DNA of 64,000 bases. Source: Populus alba. Its lineage: Eukaryota > Streptophyta > Magnoliopsida > Malpighiales > Salicaceae. The notes under the pieces were generated by a model. The model made no database searches. It was not told the origin of the DNA and was given only the letters and a program-made list of their open reading frames with translations. The DNA lies in the NCBI RefSeq assembly GCF_005239225.2, contig NC_133292.1, positions 8,156,985 to 8,220,984 on the forward strand. The letters run 5' to 3'. Made by a program: the position numbers and the translations under genes. Below, in pieces: positions 36,461 to 47,634 of this stretch; the first letter of the stretch is position 1, and the number at the start of each line of letters is the position of its first letter.

Positions 36461-36817
36461 ATGTATCAAAGTAACTTAGGACAAGCCATGCCTTTCCTGC
36501 TAAGAATCAAGACTATTCATGAAAGAAAAGAAAAGGATCACATGCACCTCGACACTTACTCCAGCGATTATGAGTTGGACCACGAAGCAAGGTGTGAATC
36601 TGTACTCTTTTTCTTCTTCCGACCCTGTTCGATAAAGCCTGTAAAAGTGACGTCTGGGATGCGCTTCGACATCAGCTATCTTGCAACCTACAGTTTCGGA
36701 CACGGCATGGGTTTGGCTTATTATCACTCGGCATCACGACAAAGAGATTTGAAGAAGCCGTGTTCATTTCTATTAAAGAAGACATTAAAAGGGATCATGG
36801 ATGCTTACCCTCTATAA
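36461..36817 (+). CDS. Unrecognised 118-codon open frame (doubtful)
   Basis: A frame starting MYQSNLGQAMPFLLR and ending LLKKTLKGIMDAYPL, in a patch with higher GC than its surroundings. No domain, signal peptide, repeat or partner exon was recognised, and the opposite strand is also open for 75 codons over part of it. It may be a chance frame or the remnant of a lost gene. Listed because it is the longest frame in the 34.5-42 kb gene-free stretch. Confidence 0.15.
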   Translation: MYQSNLGQAMPFLLRIKTIHERKEKDHMHLDTYSSDYELDHEARCESVLFFFFRPCSIKPVKVTSGMRFDISYLATYSFGHGMGLAYYHSASRQRDLKKPCSFLLKKTLKGIMDAYPL

Positions 36818-37319
36818 TAACAACCAATGAAATGAAAAATACGGGATAAGATATTCTTTTCAAGAGTTTTAATTGGTGTTATCAGATTAGATAGGGTAAA
36901 TTGATGTTCATTTTTTTTACATGGTATAATAATTTAATTACCCTTAAATATATATATATATACACACACATACATGGGAAAAAAATGGTATGGAGAAGCT
37001 TTTTAGTCTTTTTATTTATTTTCAAAATATTAAAACCACTAAAGTATCTCTAAATCCAAAATTCATTGAACTCGTTATTAGGTGTTTTTTCACATTTTCA
37101 TAAGGTGTTTTTGTAATAATCAACCGTGTTAAGGGTAATTTAATGTTTTAACGAGTGCATTACAGACAACTATGTATAGAAAGTGTCTGCCTGTCTGGTC
37201 ACTTTGAATAGTGCGTGTGGCGTCATCCGGCTACCAAATAAATGCTTTTAAAGTGGCACTGGAATCTCCTCAATCGTCCTTCCATGCATGGATAATGCAT
37301 ATATGTAACGGATTTCAGA

Positions 37320-38340
37320 TTTGGCATCGGAGGCCTTCACTTTTTTCTCTTCATTTTTTTTATCCACCTTGATTCCTAAACCTCTTTATGATTTTTTAAA
37401 GCAGCCATTTAATTTTATTTTTTTAAAATTTAACTCTTATTCTTTTAATTGTTATTTGTTTTATTTAAAATGATTTATAAAATTGAAAGTGCTTTCTAAT
37501 TTCATCATTCTTTAATTTGTTTTTTTTCATCTATCATATTTGATCTCTTTTTTTATTGCTTTTTTTCATCATTTTTTGATTTTTTTTTATTCTATCCCTC
37601 GTTGCTTTATTTTATTTATTTTATATATCATATTTAGTCCTCATTATTTTGATTATTATATATATATTTATTTAATTAATTTAGATTATTGAGAGTCTAC
37701 TTCGTGATTTTTGTTGGTTTGTCTTTTTATGAGATAATATGGTACCATGACCCATTTAACTCAATCTTTTTTCATGTTTATTTATTTTTTTTATTGTAAT
37801 TTCATCATTGAACATTTATGTTTTTAGGCTTTTAGCTTCATGATTTGTGTCTCTTTTTTCCTATAAGATTATCTCGGTCTCATATTCGGGGTCGCGAGTT
37901 AATTAAATTAATCCAATTGACTTGAGGTTTTTTTATTGGTTTTTTCTTTTTGAATTTCACCTTTTATTATTTTTATTATTTGGTTTTCTGGAAAGACGAC
38001 CTTCATTGTTTTATTTTATTTTTTGTACTGGTCTCAACCTCACAAGTGAACCGTCAGCTTGTCATGACAACTAGAGTAATTCTTAAACTTTATTTAAAAA
38101 AAAAAAGATTACTATATTCTTGTTAAATTTTTGTTTTGTTATCGATATTGGAATTTTTAATAACAAAAGGTATCTTTTTTAAAGGCAAGCTTTTTTTATC
38201 TGATTAGTCATTATTGTTAGCTTTGTTTATTTTTTATAATTATATTATTAAATTAACTAAATTTATTAAATTTTCTCAAATGTCCTAAATTTCTCTCGCT
38301 CTTTTGAATCGTTTGAACAATTTCCGGGCTGGCATTCTAG
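37320..38340. repeat. T-rich degenerate repeat region
   Basis: Long T-rich DNA with phrases such as GGGGTCGCGAGTTAATTAAA, ACCATGACCCATTTAACTC and CTCACAAGTGAACCGTCAGC. These recall the GACCC/ACCCGG motif repeats at 29919 and 55380. Probably decayed transposon DNA. No frames or ends were found. Confidence 0.35.
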
Positions 38341-38514
38341 TTTTTTATCAGACGAATCTCCACTCGGGCAAAACATAAAAGTCAGATCTATGGTAATTAT
38401 AACATGTGTTATAATTACCATCTAATACATTCATGAACAGAAACACACCCAAACGGCATGCTCTTTAAGACATACAATAACAAGCCTTTAAAGGCTGCTT
38501 AAAAGCAGTGCTCA

Positions 38515-38650
38515 CTGGGGTTGGAAAATGCGGTTATAATTTTTTAAAAAATATTTTTGTTACGAGCACATTAAAATAATTTAAAAATATTAAAAAATTA
38601 TTAATTAAAAAAAAACTATTTTTTTTAAAAGCACATTTTAAACATAAAAA
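38515..38650. mobile_element. AT-rich MITE copy, reverse orientation, short
   Basis: GGGGTTGGAAAATGCGGTTA, then TTTTTTAAAAAATATTTTTG and ACGAGCACATTAAAATAATT. The order is as in the copies at 21670-22112. Confidence 0.5.
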
Positions 38651-39295
38651 TTCATCCATTTTGCTGACAACAACCTTCAGTCACGTGAAACTCAACTATA
38701 AATCCGCAGAACTGGCCCTTCAAGCTTAATTAAATTGTAGGTTGTACCTATCCATTCACTTGTTTTTTTCCAACTTAATTTATTCCCATCTAATCCCTCG
38801 TGCATACAGTAATTACACAAATAAAATAAATTAATACGCACCAAAGCATCCCAAGTTACCGATAAATATCTTAGAAGAAATTGATCTTAACAGAATTCTG
38901 GCATCCCGTTAATCTGGCCTTGTTACCGAATCATCGATAACGTCACTCGGCTAACTTCTTCACAGTTTAGTCACCACTGCAGATTGTCCACATTAACACG
39001 TGTGGTTAAGGTGCCCTGAAGCACACTTTAACACGCATGCCACTTGTCTTTTTTTCCTGTTTTGGAGGTTAGGTGATGATGGCTGAAGGAAGGCCACTGG
39101 GATTGTGGTAGGGGTCCTAGGGGATGTTCAACAGGAAGAAGGGCTATACGTGGCAAGACCTACATCAGAAACTCCCACATGGCAATCTGTTAGAGATCTC
39201 TAGCCATTGGATGGCTTAATGTCGTCATTAACAATTGCTTGTCGCCGGTTATCTCTATTTGTTTGCTAGCGTGTAAAAGCCAGCCAAAAAGAGGT

Positions 39296-39305
39296 GACAC
39301 GTGTC
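39296..39305. promoter_or_regulatory. Palindromic G-box GACACGTGTC
   Basis: A perfect ten-base G-box palindrome, the core site for bHLH and bZIP factors. It follows GTGTAAAAGCCAGCCAAAAAG, a phrase that recurs at 39458-39478 beside another CACGTG. It lies 3.4 kb upstream of the ZAT10-like gene, so the link to that gene is uncertain. Confidence 0.4.
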
Positions 39306-39454
39306 TACTTTAGAAGACTGGAGCGTTGCTTGCCGTGTGCCCTCGCGGTTGCGCGTCGGTGAGCATCAGAAGTCTACTCTCTCTCGCTACTACTAGACTG
39401 TGCTAGCTAAACTATCTGGTTATTTGATACAGAGCATATGAAAAAAAATGTAGA

Positions 39455-39460
39455 CACGTG
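39455..39460. promoter_or_regulatory. G-box CACGTG with repeated flank
   Basis: Followed by TAAAAACCAGCCAAAAAG, almost the same phrase that precedes the G-box at 39296. This gives two copies of one module in 190 bases. Confidence 0.35.
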
Positions 39461-39477
39461 TAAAAACCAGCCAAAAA

Positions 39478-40193
39478 GTGTGTTTTATTAAAAAAAATAT
39501 TTCTTATTTTATAAAAATTATTTTTAACATTAACCTATTTAAAAACATAAAATAATTAAAACCAAAAAAAATTATCAAATTTTTATAAAAATAAAAAATA
39601 TTTCTATAGTTTATCTTCTTCTACCACAACCCAACTAAAAATAATAATAAAACAGTGCTATATGTTGATTGTTTCGAACTAACATGGTTCGTTGTTCTAG
39701 TTTTTTATTTTAAATTTTCAAATCATGTTAGGGTATATTTAATATTGTGTTTTAAAAATATTTAAAAAAAAATTATTTATTTTTACTTTAAATTAATATA
39801 TTTTTTTATATTTTCAAATCATTTTAAAATCTAATTTCAAAAATATTTTTTAAAAAAATAAAAAATATTATTAATATATTTTTTCTAAATAAAAAATACT
39901 TTGAAAAACAACTGTAAATACACTCATAAACACACACTTAATCTTTCATTAGCATTAAAAAAAGTTTGAGTTGAAGATATTTTGAGAGTTGATAAATTTA
40001 TCAAAATAAATATCATCTCACCATTATATATCCACACCAGTAAATTATTCAGAAATCATAACCTGTACGTGCCTATAATTTCTATGCAGCGACATAGGGG
40101 TTATGAATACATAGTATGGAGGACTTGAAAATCACATTAGTTAATTTATTTTGAGTATAATAATGAGAGAATTTCAAAAAAATTTGATTGTTA
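39478..40193. repeat. Tandem duplication, copy 1 (carries an inserted MITE)
   Basis: Matches 40232-40711 over its whole length except for the 207-bp insertion. Anchors are CTATAGTTTATC, GTTGATTGTTTCGAACTA, TTGAAGATATTTTGAGAGTT and TATCATCTCACCATTATATA. Confidence 0.85.
39731..39937. mobile_element. 207-bp MITE with TTA target duplication (filled site)
   Basis: The element is flanked by TTA at 39728-39730 and 39938-39940. The second duplication copy has the uninterrupted site (GTTAGTCTTTCATT near 40471), which shows the exact insertion. The ends GGGTATATTTAATATTGTG and, reversed, GTGTGTGTTTATGAGTGTA form a degenerate inverted repeat. A 3-bp TTA duplication fits PIF/Harbinger (Tourist) MITEs. 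Confidence 0.8.
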
Positions 40194-40231
40194 ATAAATT
40201 ATGTTTAGAATTATAATAATAATTATTTTAT

Positions 40232-40711
40232 AGAGTGTTTTTTACTTTAATATATATAATAAAATTATTTTTAGCATTAATCAATTTAAAAATATAAAAA
40301 CATTAATACTAGAAAACAATTATCAAATTTTTATATATAAAAAAATATCCCTATAGTTTATCCTCTTCTTCTGCAACCGACTAAAAATAATAATAAAACA
40401 GCGCTATACGTTGATTGTTTCGAACTAGCATGGCTAGTTCTTGTTTTTTATTTTAAATTTCCATATCAAGTTAGTCTTTCATTCAACATTTAAAAAAAGT
40501 TTGTGTTGAAGATATTTTGAGAGTTGATAAATTTCAAAACAAATATCATCTCACCATTATATATCCACAGCAGTAAATTATTCAGAAATCAAAATGCCTA
40601 TAATTTCTATGCATCTACATAGAGGTTATGAATACATAGCATAGAGGATTTGAAAATCACAATAATTAATTTATTTTGAGTATAATAATTAGAGAATTTC
40701 AAGAAAATTTG
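40232..40711. repeat. Tandem duplication, copy 2 (empty MITE site)
   Basis: About 480 bp, lying 40 bases after copy 1 and clearly collinear with it. It ends where the palindrome-rich element at 40725 begins. Confidence 0.85.
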
Positions 40712-40724
40712 ATGACTGGTAAGG

Positions 40725-41060
40725 CGTAGTTTCCGGGAAATCATTTCAGCAACAGAAAACACTTTCTGGTCAGCGGAAAACACTTTCTAGTCGATGGAAA
40801 ATACTTTCCGGTCAACGGAAAACCACTTTCCAGTCAAAGAAAAATTTGACTTAGTTTTCAGGAAAGTGTCTTCCCCTTTAGCTGTGTTTGTTTTCCGGAA
40901 AGTGGTTTTCGGGAAATCACTTTCCAAACTTTCTTGTGTTTGTTTGCCAGTAGGAAAGTTGGTCAATGGAAAACACTTTCCAGTAAAAGGAAAATTTGGT
41001 TTGGTTTTCAGGAAAGTGTTTTCCTTAAAAATTTAAAACACTTTCCGGAAAGTTGTGAAA
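40725..41060. mobile_element. Palindrome-rich element built of GGAAAACACTTTCC modules
   Basis: At least eight modules such as GGAAAACACTTTCC, AACGGAAAACCACTTTCC and TTTTCCGGAAAGTGG occur on both strands. The whole has a rough mirror plan: GGAAAA-rich left half, TTTCAGGAAAGTG-rich right half. An 80-codon open frame across it is a by-product of the repetition. It looks like a non-autonomous DNA transposon end cluster; no target duplication was found. Confidence 0.6.
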
Positions 41061-41639
41061 AATTTAGAAATGTCATTATTTGCTGATTATATTAAATTTA
41101 TTTATATATATTTTATTTTGAATATTTATTTTTTAATTTCATCTCTTAAAATTTATTTTTATATTAAATTTATTTATTTTCTTTAAAATTTTATTTTAAA
41201 AATAAATTAAAATTTTAATTTCACTCTATTATTTTATAGTGGTAGTGATTGTTGTGTTTTTTTTTTTTTTTTTTGGGGTAATTTACATTGGATTACTTGC
41301 TGGGTTACTGCTGCCACAGACGTGGCAAAGAGTGGGATATTGTTTTGTTCGCGGGCGAAGAAGATCAGATAGATAGGTGTCTTTCTAGATAGCCAACAAA
41401 CAAGAAACTACCAAGATCCTAGATAAGGCCAGTTAAAAGCGGCAACTAACAGAGGAAGTTCTCGAGGACTTATCAGCGCGTGAGTGTAAATGGTCAAAAG
41501 GGTAGAAGCACCTAGGAAGCAGGACAGAAGCATGTCTGTTTACTTCTAGAGAAGGAAGACGGAAGACGGAAGACCTGCTCAAAGCCTCAAATATATTATT
41601 CCACAACAAAATAAACGGGGACGACGAGGAGTAATTGAG

Positions 41640-41860
41640 GGTTTTTTTTTTTAGAATTTGGCTTAGTTATTTTTTTAAAAAAAATTTTATTTAAAAATAT
41701 GTTAAAATAATATTTTTTATATTTTAAAAAATTATTTTTAATATCAATGTATAAAAATAATCTGAATTACTAAAAAAATATTAATTTCAAGTAAAATAAA
41801 TACAAAATTAATTTTATTTTCAAAAACATTTTTAAAATACAAAAATTCTTATAATACCTT
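41640..41860. mobile_element. AT-rich MITE copy, reverse orientation
   Basis: AAATATGTTAAAATAATATT, then TTTAAAAAATTATTTTTAAT and ATCAATGTATAAAAATAATC follow the family order. Confidence 0.5.
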
Positions 41861-42449
41861 AACCTGCAAGGAAGATATTATACATGGATCGTTACTGCTA
41901 GCCACTTATCGTGTTTTGTGTGAGCACTCTTTAGTAGCTGCCAAAAATGCAAAGCCATACTTGATTCTACGTGGAAGAGAAGAAAAATACCATTTGATAA
42001 CAAACATCAATATGACTTGGAAACCAGGTATTGTAAGGAAGAAAGGTAACGTGGCAGTGTTAATTTGTTCTTGCTTAGTCACGCGCAGGGAAATTAATTA
42101 GTGACTTGCTATTACTTTTCCCTTAAGGAAAAATAATACCGATATTTATTTTTTCTTTTAAAAAATAAAACTAACGATACTGCCAAGAAGGAAAGGAATT
42201 GGAAAGGAGCAATAAGGCACTTAAATGGAATAATCTTGGAAGATATTCCAAGATTTACTGGGGAGATGCAAAACCCAACAATAAAGGGTAATAAAAATAT
42301 AAATCTTTGCAAGTTTATCCACCTCATTAATGCCCCCTTCCTGGCCCAATAAGGCGTGCTCCACACGATCAAAAAGACCCGAGGACTCTAATTACCCTTT
42401 TACCAATTTATGTGTCATCGGAGGTTAAAAAGGCAGGCGTAGGTTTGTT

Positions 42450-42548
42450 TTGACTTGGAAATTAGAATTAGTCATCGTCACAGCCTCTCGACAGCAGCTC
42501 AGTCTCCACAAATCCCACCCCTCTCTTCACTCTTTCGCTTAGTTGACC
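42450..42548 (+). promoter_or_regulatory. Two W-boxes upstream of the ZAT10-like gene
   Basis: TTGACT at 42450-42455 and TTGACC at 42543-42548 match the WRKY-binding W-box core. Both lie within 150 bases of the TATA box. This fits the stress and defence inducibility known for ZAT10-type genes, but the sites are short. Confidence 0.4.
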
Positions 42549-42591
42549 GACTTCCCACCCGCCAACTCTCCCACTCCACCCCAGCTTCCTC

Positions 42592-42600
42592 TATATATAA
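42592..42600 (+). promoter_or_regulatory. ZAT10: TATA box of the ZAT10-like gene
   Basis: TATATATAA lies about 130 bases before the ATG at 42729. A CT-rich leader (CTCTCTCTCTC near 42633) follows. Confidence 0.65.
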
Positions 42601-42728
42601 ACCGACCCTCTCAATGCTCCTCACTCGCTAATCTCTCTCTCTCAATACCTTTCCTCCTCTCTTCGGAAAACTTGTTTGTTTTTTACTCTCTTCGCTCTCA
42701 AAAGAATTCAATATCAAGAATCCCAGTC

Positions 42729-43484
42729 ATGGCTCTTGAAGCTCTGAACTCTCCTACAACAGCCACTCCTTTCAATTACGAAGACACATGTATTAAAAGG
42801 AAACGCTCCAAGAGATCTCGTAGTGATTCCCCTTCAACGGAGGAAGAATACCTTGCTCTTTGCCTTATCATGCTCGCTCGTGGCGGCTCCACCACCCCCA
42901 CTACCGCAGCCAATAAAGAAACCGCCTCCCCAGCACCGCCCCAGCCGCCGACTTTGAATCTTTCATACAAGTGTACGGTTTGCAACAAGGCTTTCCCTTC
43001 TTACCAGGCTCTTGGTGGGCACAAAGCCAGTCATAGGAAATCCTCCTCCGAGTCCACCACAGCCGCCGAGAACCCCTCAACCTCCACCACACCTGCAACT
43101 ACCACCAACACCAGTGGCAGGACCCATGAGTGTTCTATCTGCCACAAAACTTTCCCTACCGGCCAGGCCTTAGGTGGACACAAACGTTGTCATTATGAAG
43201 GTACTATTGGAGGCAACAACAACAGCAGTACTGGTGCTGCAATCACCACCTCAGACAGTGGTGCTGTCGGAGGCGGCGGCGGCGTAAGCCAGAGTCAAAG
43301 TCAAAGAAGCGGTGGTGGGTTTGACTTTGACCTGAACTTGCCCGCTTTGCCTGAATTTGAAGGTCCAAGAAATGGTCACCAAGCACTATTAAGAGATCAA
43401 GAAGTGGAGAGTCCTTTGTCAGGGAAAAAGGCAAGATTAACGCTGTCGCTTCAGAAAGAAAAGACCGGTGTGGTTTCTTTGTAA
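42729..43484 (+). CDS. ZAT10: C2H2 zinc-finger transcription factor, ZAT10/STZ-like
   Basis: An intronless gene of 251 residues, as usual for the C1-2i subclass. The open frame extends further upstream, but [15 protein letters not shown] at 42729 matches the conserved start. Parts in order: a basic B-box KRKRSKRSR that serves as nuclear signal (about residues 20-28); the leucine box [16 protein letters not shown] (about 36-51); finger one [20 protein letters not shown]; finger two [20 protein letters not shown], both with the plant QALGGH helix; an Asn/Ser/Gly-rich stretch; and the EAR repressor motif [12 protein letters not shown] near the C-terminus. Proteins of this class are nuclear repressors induced by salt, cold, drought and defence signals. 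ZAT6 is a close relative, so the symbol denotes the group. No intron or break. Confidence 0.93.
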   Translation: MALEALNSPTTATPFNYEDTCIKRKRSKRSRSDSPSTEEEYLALCLIMLARGGSTTPTTAANKETASPAPPQPPTLNLSYKCTVCNKAFPSYQALGGHKASHRKSSSESTTAAENPSTSTTPATTTNTSGRTHECSICHKTFPTGQALGGHKRCHYEGTIGGNNNSSTGAAITTSDSGAVGGGGGVSQSQSQRSGGGFDFDLNLPALPEFEGPRNGHQALLRDQEVESPLSGKKARLTLSLQKEKTGVVSL

Positions 43485-46400
43485 AATTGAATTTTTAGAA
43501 TTGTAGATTAGGTTCAATTAGGAAGATTGTTGGTTTTCTTTGTTTTAATTAAGCGCTATTATCTGTTCTTATCTTTTAGGGTTTGCTTTGATGATGAGGT
43601 GGTTCTGTAAAGAGAATTTCTTCATCGTTTGTAGCCTTCCTACGCTACTGGACATTAATTCATTCTTTAAGTACTATTTAGGCGGAAATATTTATAATTT
43701 TTTAAAATTGTGTGAGATAGATGTTCAATTATTTGTTATTGTCGTGGATATGAATGGATTTCCTTCTTCATGGCATATTTCAATTTTACTCGAATATTTT
43801 TATTTGGGACGGTTGAAGTCTCTAAAGTCTAAACGCGCTTTAAGGGCCTAATTTAGGTAAAGACATGTGAATGTTGAAATCAATCAAGCTCCATGCATTA
43901 CAAATCTCGGTGCATAGTAAAATGCCAAACCCATCGAAGCAAGCCAGGTCTTATAATATTCAGCATCCCTTTTGGTGTGGCCTGATACTGAAGCAAGTCA
44001 TCGCCGCGTGAACAGCGCAGATCCAGCAGGCAGGAGGCCAGGCAGGCGGGGGATTCGTGGTGGTTTTTCCGAACAAAGAACCATCCCATGCTCCGATCTA
44101 GACTGATCTGAAGTCTAAGCCAATAACCTCCCATGTGGATCATGCCTTTATACACATGCTGGCATGATGATGTGACGTCTTTTGCGTGGCCTAGGACACC
44201 TGTAGATGTAAGAATTACTTGCATAGCACCTACTCTTTATATATTCTAGGCTCAGACTTGATCTGAAGGGTATCGCCGGCGGATCGAATACATCTGTCTG
44301 GATTTCATTAACACGTTTCTGTTGAATTGAGGTGGAATCCTCAATGTTTTTCCCGAGAGTTTTGGCCGGATACCTAATGGATATTGCAGATGAGAATTTT
44401 GAAACAGCCCACAAAAGAAGGAGAGCAAGAAAAATGAAAACGACGACGACTCACGGGATCAATTACATGGTAGAATTCTGGATCACAGGACTGGGGCATG
44501 ATTAAAAATGAAAACATTGCCCTTTTAAGAGAAAAACTGGTGTTAAAATTCACCAAGCTATTTTTTAGGTAAATTACTCAGTACACAATAGAGCGCACAG
44601 CTTGCGGTCTTACAAGGAAATTAATTAGTTAATTAATATAATATTATCTATTGTCAGCCAATGAAAATCTAGGCTCTTAAGGATCAGACAATCTAGTGGT
44701 TAGAGATGCCAGGTTTTCACATGAAAAACAGTCTTATATATGTATGTATAATAAAAAAAAGAATAAAACGAAAACAAATTAAGTGGTCCAGTGCTGAAAT
44801 ATTTAATACAACCGGGTCCTATAGGTCCATTATATATACTCATGAACACATTTAATTCTATCAAGAACCTACTAATTACCAAAAAAATAAAAAAATTAGC
44901 GCTTGATGCATTAGATACTGACCACTGCTGTATTTCTATTCTGTCACGTTTATAACATATTCTCCCAATACGCGGTATGAACTGTGATTATTTTTCCTGT
45001 AAAAACATTCACACGCGAACTTGTCCAATTATTCTTTTATAAATATATATTATTCTCCAAGCCTCAACGTGGCCAGTATATGTAACGACCAACCATTTAC
45101 AAGTGGCGGCATGGGAAGCGAGGGCTGAGGCACTGGACAGTGGATGATGGATATGGATGCTTGAAGAGGTCAAGATTTTGATGCGTGCCGTGCTATCAAT
45201 ACCTAACCGTAGAAGATAATTGTTTCTTACACACTTCTCTATCTGTACAGAGATCGATAATACGAAAACAATGCAGTAAGCTACAAAAAGAGAGTTTCCT
45301 CTCTGGAATGGACTCTACAGTGTTTAGAACTGAGAAGCATCAGCAAGATATATATATTCCCTGGTTTGGACAGTCACTCAAGCTCTCGATACAAGCCAGG
45401 AAGGGAGGAGCTGGTGAGCCTCTTGGGCGACACGTGCTATACAAGATAAGATATATACACACACTTTAAGGAGGGTAGGGTATAATTTGCTTAATGGAGG
45501 AGCTTTAACGCTTCTGAGGCATTGAAGAGAAAGCAGGAAAAAGTCGGGAGTTCTTTGCGTGTGGGGAGGTGAAATGTGAAGGAAAGGTAAGAGCACCATC
45601 ACTGAAAATGTATGGTAATTAGCCCGCCCACGCACACTGTTAATTGCAGGACTTGTGATGGTTAGCCACGAATTAGAGAGAGCGTTTAAAATTAAGAATG
45701 CCTGGTTAATTAGTAAGCGTGGAATATTCCTCTACCTCTAGCAACCATTCGTTTCTGTATCTATATTTTAATGTTGTTTTTTGGCGCATGTACCCGGAAG
45801 GAGACAGTCCAGGTAACACGATTTAAAAAATAAAATAAAGATAAAGCTATGTAAATGTACTTGGTCTTGAATTATTAACAATAGTTGGTTTATGGGAGTG
45901 TTTTTTTTTTTTTTTTTTTTTCATTTATAGTAACAAATTGTAAGTCAATTTGTTAGAAAATGGTACGGATACAAATACGAAATCAAGGTGAAAAAGACGG
46001 AGGAAAATAGTAGCTTTTTTCAAACTTTGGAAAAAATATCTACTGTAAATCTCATACTCTCTAGGTTATAGATATTGGGTTCCATTTACCTCTTAATTGA
46101 CTAAAAAAACATATCGGGAAGTTTTTTGGTTCCGGATTAATTTTAGATTTTTGTATAGTATTTTTTAAGGTAATTGAAGAATTTATCAAGATATTTATGG
46201 TATTTTTTAAGTGTTTTAGATTAAAAAAAAAAAGTTTTGAAATGAATTTTCATATAAAAAAATTAGTTTCCAGCTAGATCACCAGAAAATTAGGCTAGTA
46301 AATGAAGGGTTGTTTGCTGCCACAAACAATACACCGTCTGCATTTTTTTATAAAAAATTAAAGGGACAACGACGAGTCTTCCGCCTTTAATGTTGGAAAA

Positions 46401-47274
46401 AATAAAGGAATGGCTCGCAAGGTAGGTTTTTTTCATAGGCTTGAAGTGTGAGCCAAGCCTTTTCTCAGGTGTAACGGCGTTGTTTTTTTTTAATTGTTTG
46501 ATTTAATGTATTTTTAACCCTTTAATTTTTTTTAAAAAAAATACATCATATTAGATTTTATTTGTTTTCTAGATCTTTTTTGTTTGACTTTAAGAAATAA
46601 AACAACTTGATGTTATCAGTCTTAAAAATCCTGGAAAGGTTTGATTCAAATCACACGAAGCGAGAAAATTTGCAACCCACTACAGTTGACTCCACTAGGG
46701 CTTTTATTTTATTTTAATCCTGGCACATCTCCCGTTTTTACTTTTTAAAATAAAATTTGTTGTTTGATATAAAAATATCCCATACATCTTGGTTAGCGTA
46801 TAATTAAATAAAATATATGAATTAAATCATAAATTTAACAAGTTAATTTTAGCTCATTTAATTCTTTTTTTTATTAATTTTTTAATTAAATATTTTAATC
46901 TCTGATTTCTTCCTTTAACTATTTACTATCAAGAAAACGCACCGTAAGAGCCTACATATTCTTCTATTTTTTCAAAAAAAGAAAAAGAGTATCCAACGGC
47001 AGCGAGTCTCGAGTCAAGTGAGGTTCTAAAAATGGTGAATTGAATTAATTATGTCAAATGAATGTTTTTAGGAATGCTTGCTAGTTTTGGTTTGCTAAAT
47101 GATTTGGCCTTTCAAAGTCGCATGTTTGCCAAATGGTTTAATTTTTCGAAATTAATCAAAACGTGAAAGACGAGTGCTTGGAAACCTGTGATTTTATTAG
47201 AATTACATTGGGTGGCCTCAAAACTACACTGTCCGGTGTAAAGTTCAACTTATCTTGCATTCCAAACAGAATTT
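43485..47274. other. Intergenic DNA downstream of the ZAT10-like gene
   Basis: The ZAT10-like 3' UTR probably covers the first few hundred bases. Beyond it are several frames of 60-108 codons (for example 43898-44224 minus and 45185-45469 plus) without motifs or splice support, and T runs at 45901-45922. No gene could be supported. Confidence 0.45.
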
Positions 47275-47445
47275 CGACAAAATTTATTTATTTATTTTAA
47301 ATTTTATATATATATATATTTGTATTGTTTTAATGTGCTGAATGCTAATATTAAAAATAATTTTTAAAAAATAAAAAATATATTATTTTAAAACATTTAT
47401 AAATAAAAAAAAACTTTAAAAAATAATTATTACTACATGTACATA
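47275..47445. mobile_element. AT-rich MITE copy
   Basis: TGCTAATATTAAAAATAATT, then AAAAAATATATTATTTTAAA and TAAAAAATAATTATTACTAC follow the family order. Confidence 0.55.
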
Positions 47446-47473
47446 TAAGTCAACTTTAAAGAAATTTTTAAGG

Positions 47474-47634
47474 AAAATTAAATTAACCTAAAATGTAAAT
47501 TATATCCCTAACCAGAGGTGAGATTTAAGAAAACAAATCAAATAAAACAAGGTTCCAAAAGGACATAGAACTAGATTTTCATCTGCTGAATCTTAAAAAT
47601 TAAATTAACCTAAAATCTAAATTATATCCCTAAC
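47474..47634. repeat. 40-bp direct repeat, 121 bp apart
   Basis: TTAAATTAACCTAAAATGTA...TATCCCTAACC at 47474-47513 recurs with one change at 47595-47634. It starts just after the MITE copy and may be a trace of a local duplication. Confidence 0.75.

Larger units (their letters stand above)
34488..38500. other. Intergenic region upstream of CLPR1
   Basis: Includes the CLPR1 promoter side, some GC-richer single-copy-looking DNA (34700-35650 and 36450-36820) and T-rich repeat-like DNA further right. No multi-exon gene could be assembled. One unexplained frame is listed at 36461-36817. Confidence 0.45.

Noticed and set aside
40794..41036. 80-codon frame with repeated FPVKEKFDLVFRKV-type peptides
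   Set aside because: Produced by the GGAAAACACTTTCC module array; there is no family similarity or splice support.
43898..45635. Several overlapping 60-108 codon frames on both strands downstream of the ZAT10-like gene
   Set aside because: No motifs, no matching exons and competing frames on both strands; treated as chance.
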